The position numbers were made by a program, and so were the translations under genes. From Solanum dulcamara (taxonomy: Eukaryota; Streptophyta; Magnoliopsida; Solanales; Solanaceae), in NCBI RefSeq assembly GCF_947179165.1, contig NC_077242.1, forward strand, positions 28,085,097 to 28,149,096: a stretch of 64,000 nt of DNA, in the 5' to 3' direction. Under the pieces are notes generated by a model, which was not told the DNA's origin, did no database searches, and saw only the letters and a list, made by a program, of their open reading frames with translations. This document shows, one piece after another, positions 59,401-64,000 of the stretch (position 1 is the stretch's first letter; every line of letters begins with the position of its first letter).

Positions 59401-59890
59401 GACTCTAGGATAGGGGCTTCAGAATTCTCATCCCTAACCCCATAAGATGATAAATACAACCCTTGGAAATCATCTTCTAAGCTTTAAGGAACAAAATAAA
59501 TTGACCTTTAAACACGAAGTTACTACCCTTCTATTCTATGACCAACACATTTGGAAATTGAAACTTAACCACTTGGGTTCTACAATCAATAGAAGAATAA
59601 CATGTATATAGCCAATCCATTACAAGAATAAGATCAAAATCAGTCATCTTAAGATCAACTAGGTCACATAGGGTAACTTTATGAAAAACAATACCTAGAA
59701 AACTTCTATAGACTCTTTTAGCCACAATCGACTCACCAACAGGATATAAATAGAGAAAGGTTCTAGTAATATCTCAGGACTAACATCAAATATCATGGAC
59801 ACATAAGGGGAAATAAAAGATAAATTTTCACCCTGATAAAGAAAAACATAAATATCATAATGAAAGACCCGTTACATATCGGTAATAACA
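56482..59890 (-). pseudogene. E7 pol: protease to chromodomain-like tail
   Basis: Reading minus: a protease remnant with 'MDWLYTCYSSIDCRTQVVKFQFP' (59725-59531), and a gag-pol style linker '[19 protein letters not shown]'. RT (about 59270-58560) has '[11 protein letters not shown]' and 'FIEDILVYS' (58827-58838), in which the first catalytic Asp is Glu. RNase H (58438-57990) has 'DHKSL' and '[21 protein letters not shown]'. The integrase zinc region is intact ('HPSSTKMY', 'WWNGMKKDIAEF', 'CPNCQ'; 57792-57553). The core keeps the catalytic Glu ('QAERTTQTLADML', about 57240). The end has 'GKKGKLSPRYVGPYKVL' and 'ESATWEAEADM', with TAA at 56484. Confidence 0.9.
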
Positions 59891-59899
59891 TCGGGCATC

Positions 59900-61037
59900 T
59901 CCTCTACCTCTTGCCTACCTGGAGGGCACAAAACCTATTGTTGCGTTGACTACCCTTTGGATGACCTTGGCCACCTTGAGAAAATTTGCCTTGAGGACGA
60001 CCATATTTGACCATACATTCCTTAGCATGATGACCTGGCTTACCACATAGGTAGTACACATTTGACTCGACTAGATATTCACCCTTGTGGTTCCTATCAC
60101 ACTTCTTTTATACATGAATAACTTGTCCTATTGGAGCACCTCTTTGAAGTTTAGGGTTGGGCACCGTATCTTTCTCAAACCTTAGAGTATTAGCATTAGA
60201 AGACCCTTGGTAGGAATACTTTTAGCGAATACGAGGATGTCCACCATTTTCGAACTTAGCATAAGAGAATTAACTATCACCTGTCCTTGGCCTCTTAGAC
60301 TCCGTATTCTTCACCTTTGGTTTCTCACTTTCTACTTTTACCACATAGGTCATGAGTCTAGATATATCCATCTCCCGAATTAACATCGCCATTTTGCATT
60401 CCATTGTACCAAATTCTGACACACCCGGTATAAACTTGCTCATACGAGCTCTTAAGTCTACAACCATGAATGGAGCATATTTTGACAATTGAAAGAACTT
60501 AAGGGAAAACTCCCTCAAACTCATACCACCTTGCTTAAGGTTGATAAACACTTTCCCTTTGTTCTCCCTCAACTCTAATGGGAATACGTGTTCAAGAAAC
60601 ACCCCTTTGAGCTCATCCCAAGTCACGGGCTCCGCCTCTCTAGGCCTTTCACTTTTCTATTGATCAAACTAAATTTGAGAAATACCCCGCAATTAGTATG
60701 TAGCAAACTCCTCCCTTTTAACTGGGCTAATTCCCATGATCTCAACTATCTTATGGATTCTATTGACAAACTCTTGGGGATCCTCATCAACTTTAAGACC
60801 CTAAAACTCTGGAGGATTCATCCTCACGAAATCTCAAACTCTTGTTACCGTCATACTATCATTTGGATTCATGGGAGAAACCACCTCATGATTTACTTGA
60901 GTTGTAACGGCTTGAGCAAGCACTTGAAAAGCCACTCAGAACTTTGTATTGGAAACTTGATCATCCATAGGATCATTCGGTGCTTATTTCTCCTCTTCAA
61001 CCATGTTTATTTTAGTAGGATATCTTCTTGGATACAT
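59900..61037 (-). pseudogene. E7 gag
   Basis: ATG 61037 starts 'MYPRRYPTKINMVEEE', with a stop soon after. The domain has 'MNPPEF', 'VDEDPQEFVNRIHKIVEIMGIS' and an open stretch 60626-60270 with 'FLEHVFPLELRENKG', 'QGGMSLREFSLKF' and 'MDISRLMTYV'. The zinc knuckle region near 60040-60110 is degraded. Confidence 0.82.
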
Positions 61038-61238
61038 ATTCTGAAAATTGCAAAGAACAAGCATTAGAAGGAAAAGACTTAACCACTCTACCACACGACA
61101 TAAATCATGAAAGAAGTGAGACTTTTTCCTAAGACATTTTGCAGCCTTTTATTCATGGATGTGTCATACTTAACATCAACTTATAAGACTCTACTTTACA
61201 CGGCATGTTAGAATATCTAGGACTTTTCTAAACCTTGT

Positions 61239-61250
61239 GCTTTGATACCA
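61239..61250 (-). promoter_or_regulatory. E7 primer binding site
   Basis: Minus-strand TGGTATCAAAGC, one transition from the initiator Met-tRNA match, 4 bases from the 5' LTR. Confidence 0.8.
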
Positions 61251-61254
61251 AATT

Positions 61255-63340
61255 TGTCATGACCTTACCTAGGGCCTAGTCATAACACGACGATCGAGAT
61301 GTGAGGGACCCCAACTATAATCCATCTTAGAATACATTGCATATATAAGGTAAAGAATAACATAAATATGAGCGGAAGTAATTATTAAGTGGGGGTTGGG
61401 ACTAAGGAAGATAAACTCTATAAATGTCCAACCAGACTACATGATGATATCGTCTAAACATATCTCTAGTCTAGTCTTTGATGGGAGATTAGGAGAAGCT
61501 CCTATCTCACCCTAAAAATAGAAGAAAATGTAAACAATAGTAACCTAAATAAAAGTATTATCCTCGGTGGAATAAATAATCACCAACTTCTTTGAAATCT
61601 AAAGCAAATCTCTAGCCACGAATGGGGTGATCGTAGTATCGTCTATCTCTACATTATGAGACAATGTAGGCAAAATATGCGTTAGTATATTTGAATGTAC
61701 TAAGTATGTGAGTATGCATGAACAAGTAAAGAATGTAATCAATATGCCATAGGATGCATGACCAATCATAATGAACATAAGTATAGTTCAAAAGCATTTT
61801 AAATCATAAAAAACTCTTGGTCAATGCATATCATAAGAACTTTAAATTTTAATTTATAACTTGACATCTCATAGCTTTAACTTGAACTTGTGTGGTACAG
61901 GACCTTTAACCAAAAAGTAAGACCATATGATCTATTACATAGAATCTAATGACTCAGATATCTAGATAGGCCAATGACTCATGCATTGAAAAAGGGGAGG
62001 CTACCTTGCCAAGACACACTCCAAAAATAACTCAACTCAACTCAACTATGTTATATGTGGATCCTCTAGATAGGCCATGAAGGCTACCTACATGGACAAC
62101 ATAGTTTGGGACTTTAGGTTGCTACTAGGATTTCCTTGAGTAACTAACTGCGTTACTAGATTGAACCCCACCTAGAAGTACTTGATGCTTAGCCAATATC
62201 CCAACAGAAACTCATAAACTTCATCATAACATAGTAAGTAAAGATAGTAACTGCCTATCGATCCATCTCTAAAATATGTTAGAATAGCTCATCTATTGAG
62301 TGATTCATAAGAATCCATAACTTCGGTGAAAATTTTCCTTATCACTATCTTTAAACATCTTTTGATCCTAAATCTGATCATCATCATAACTTTAACTTTA
62401 GAATCATAAATCTCAACTTTAACTCGTATAAAACTTTCATTGAAAATTATTTAACTCATCATCAACTCACAGACTCATCTTAAATTCATAATCATAGCTT
62501 AAAAATATAGCTTTATGAATGGTCATCTATATATCAACTTGAAATCATGGAATTTATATGAGAACATGCATATAAAGATCATTGATAACATTTAAAATTG
62601 AAATCAAATCAGCCCAATGGACTTCATCAAAATTAGGGTTCATAATCATTTTTAAATTGAATGAAAACTTGAGAAATCTTTGTGACTTCATGGCTGAAAA
62701 GATCCCATTAATCAATGCCCACATACCTTGAGTGAGAAGACAAAATAATTTGGAAGAATTTGAGAATTTTGATGGAGAGCTTAAGTGAATTTCTTGGAAG
62801 TATTCAATGGAGTCCTTATGAGCCTTTTGTAGAGAAAAAAATATTTGGGTAGGTGAATTATAGAAGAATAAATGGAATTAAGAGTTTGGGGTAGTTTATA
62901 TAGTAGATTTATGCCCTAAAAACATCGAGGTTCATTAACTAACAACTAGGGAAAAGTCTAAAGTTTTGTTACTGAAAAATTGTATTTGGATGAAAAACTT
63001 CTCCTAGGTTTGCGACGCGGAGCAGGTCTCGGATAGGCCAATTTTTAGCGAATGAGTTTTTGTCCAGATTTTGACTCGGCAAAAAATTACACTTAATGGG
63101 AACATGTGGGAGACATGGAGCTTCCACACACCTCACTATTTTGTGAAATTTTTCACAAAATTCATCTTACGATACGCGAGTCCTAAAAATCCACCGAGAC
63201 TATTTTCCGCAGGTTTTGACCCCCTAATCAATATTCCAGAATTGAATTTTCCAAAAAAAAAATAAGGATCATGCATTACACGAGCAACCTATTCCTTAGG
63301 CACTTTTAAAGAACTTATGAGCTTTATGAGAAATGTTAAA
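61255..63340 (-). repeat. E7 5' LTR
   Basis: About 2.09 kb. Plus-strand start TGTCATGACCTTACC. The minus-strand start is worn (tttaacatttctc). It contains the 'acatgtggatcctctagataggcc' part (about 62050) that is deleted from the 3' LTR. Confidence 0.87.
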
Positions 63341-63677
63341 GTTGTTTAGCATCTTTTTTTTTCTATTGGTCGCCTAATTCTAAGAAATATGTGTGGTTTT
63401 GATTTATCTCGAGTTAGTCTATTTCATTTAGTGAGTTTGTTCTTCTTGAGTGGAAGTCCATATCAGAAGAGAGGAATTGGAAATTTGGTTGAGTTATGAA
63501 TATGAAAAGTGAATTTAGGAGTTTTTGTTTAGCTTGAGTTCTGGGTTGATGTTGCTCAACTCGACAAAGTACCTGTAGATCTGGTAGAGTTTGAGGGCCT
63601 AACTTTCTAATATTTTTGTCCCTTGGGTTCATTTCTAATCATTGACTTTTGAGAACGAAAGTCCTTTTAGTAGTGGA
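63341..63677 (+). pseudogene. E6 pol end and polypurine tract remnant
   Basis: About 340 bp between E7 and the second E6 LTR. Frame pieces such as 'EWKSISEERNWKFG' may be the worn C-terminus of pol. The last 30 bases (gagaacgaaagtccttttag...) resemble the polypurine-type end seen before such LTRs. Only about 2.4 kb of E6 internal sequence remains in total, so most of pol was lost. Confidence 0.5.
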
Positions 63678-64000
63678 TGTTATAAGGACCCTCCATGTCA
63701 TTTTTATCCTTTCCAATCTTTTGAGCATTTAGAACTTTATTATAGCAACCCCAAGTAATTTACGACCTGCCGACACTGACAATTCAGTCGCCTAGTTGTT
63801 CATTTGGGTTTTATGTCCAATTCCCTATTTTGGAGCTCTTGGAGTCTGAGCGTTTGATTTTGATAAAAAATCTAGGAAAACAACCTCAGAATAGAATTTT
63901 GATGATTTCATCAGCTTCAAAATAGCCAAATTAGGTTAGTAGTATGGTCAACATGAGTATTGAGGAAATCGGTGTGAGTTTGGGCCCAATTGGCGCTTTA
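63678..64000 (+). repeat. E6 3' LTR, cut by the window end
   Basis: Starts TGTTATAAGGACC and follows the first ~320 bases of 50521-52528 (for example 'tatagcaaccccaagt', 'tgttcatttgggttttatg', 'catcagcttc'). Confidence 0.85.

Larger units (their letters stand above)
54610..63340 (-). mobile_element. Tekay-type retrotransposon E7 inside E6
   Basis: Minus-strand element with a 5' LTR (63340-61255), primer site, gag, pol and a 3' LTR (56236-54610). The flanks gttat (54605-54609) and gttgt (63341-63345) form a 5-bp target duplication with one transition. The host E6 continues on both sides. Domain order and motifs match E2, E4 and E8. Many stops and frameshifts, so it is inactive. Confidence 0.85.

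Overview
This 64-kb window is plant nuclear DNA made almost entirely of nested, decayed reverse-transcribing elements. I found no intact host gene, rRNA, tRNA or CRISPR array. The base composition is AT-rich. The elements are Ty3/gypsy retrotransposons of two recognisable lineages: Tekay/Del-type chromoviruses with initiator-Met-tRNA primer sites, and Athila-type elements with the 'GCCATTGTCGG'-like primer site and gag/protease motifs of that lineage. Together with remnants of endogenous caulimovirid pararetrovirus, this suggests pericentromeric heterochromatin of a eudicot, most likely Solanaceae. That taxonomic call is inference from the look of the repeats.

Layout, left to right. 1-210 (minus) is an unbroken 5' fragment of a caulimovirid-like, movement-protein-type ORF that runs off the window. 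211-2384 is repeat-like DNA with no gene. From about 2385 an Athila element (E1) has an LTR, primer site and gag. Its gag is split by an almost complete Tekay-type element, E2 (5345-14971, plus strand, both LTRs, gag-pol with stops). Athila gag/protease/RT resumes at 14972 and stops at about 16742. A rearranged pararetrovirus cluster occupies 16743-22370: two ~1-kb direct repeats with minus-strand TATA and primer sites, a minus-strand run of small stop-start-linked ORFs leading to a coat-protein-like relic, an inverted plus-strand coat-protein/movement-protein piece placed exactly between the repeats, and a 3'-proximal ORF of unknown function. A truncated minus-strand LTR (22371-27517) follows, itself interrupted by a 3.05-kb solo LTR (22567-25618, target duplication GCATG). 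The C-terminal part of an Athila integrase and an LTR cover 27518-29401.

From 29402 to 41187 lies a minus-strand Tekay-type element (E4) lacking its integrase and 3' LTR. Its gag is split by a second minus-strand copy (E8, 31916-39603) with two full LTRs but no recognisable RT/RNase H. 41188-47100 is the gag-to-LTR part of a second, badly decayed Athila element (E5). Next comes coding-relic DNA interrupted by a solo LTR (47812-49935, target duplication GAGAT). From 50521 to the window end is another Ty3/gypsy element (E6), with one LTR at each end of the visible stretch. It is split by minus-strand Tekay-type E7 (54610-63340).

The elements give a relative time order: E2 is younger than E1, E8 younger than E4, E7 younger than E6, and each solo LTR younger than its host sequence. 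None looks autonomous. Catalytic residues are changed in E2 and E8 integrase (Glu to Lys) and in E7 reverse transcriptase (FIED instead of FxDD). The most unusual region is the pararetrovirus cluster, especially two adjacent small ORFs that look like tandem duplicates carrying their own stop/start junction.
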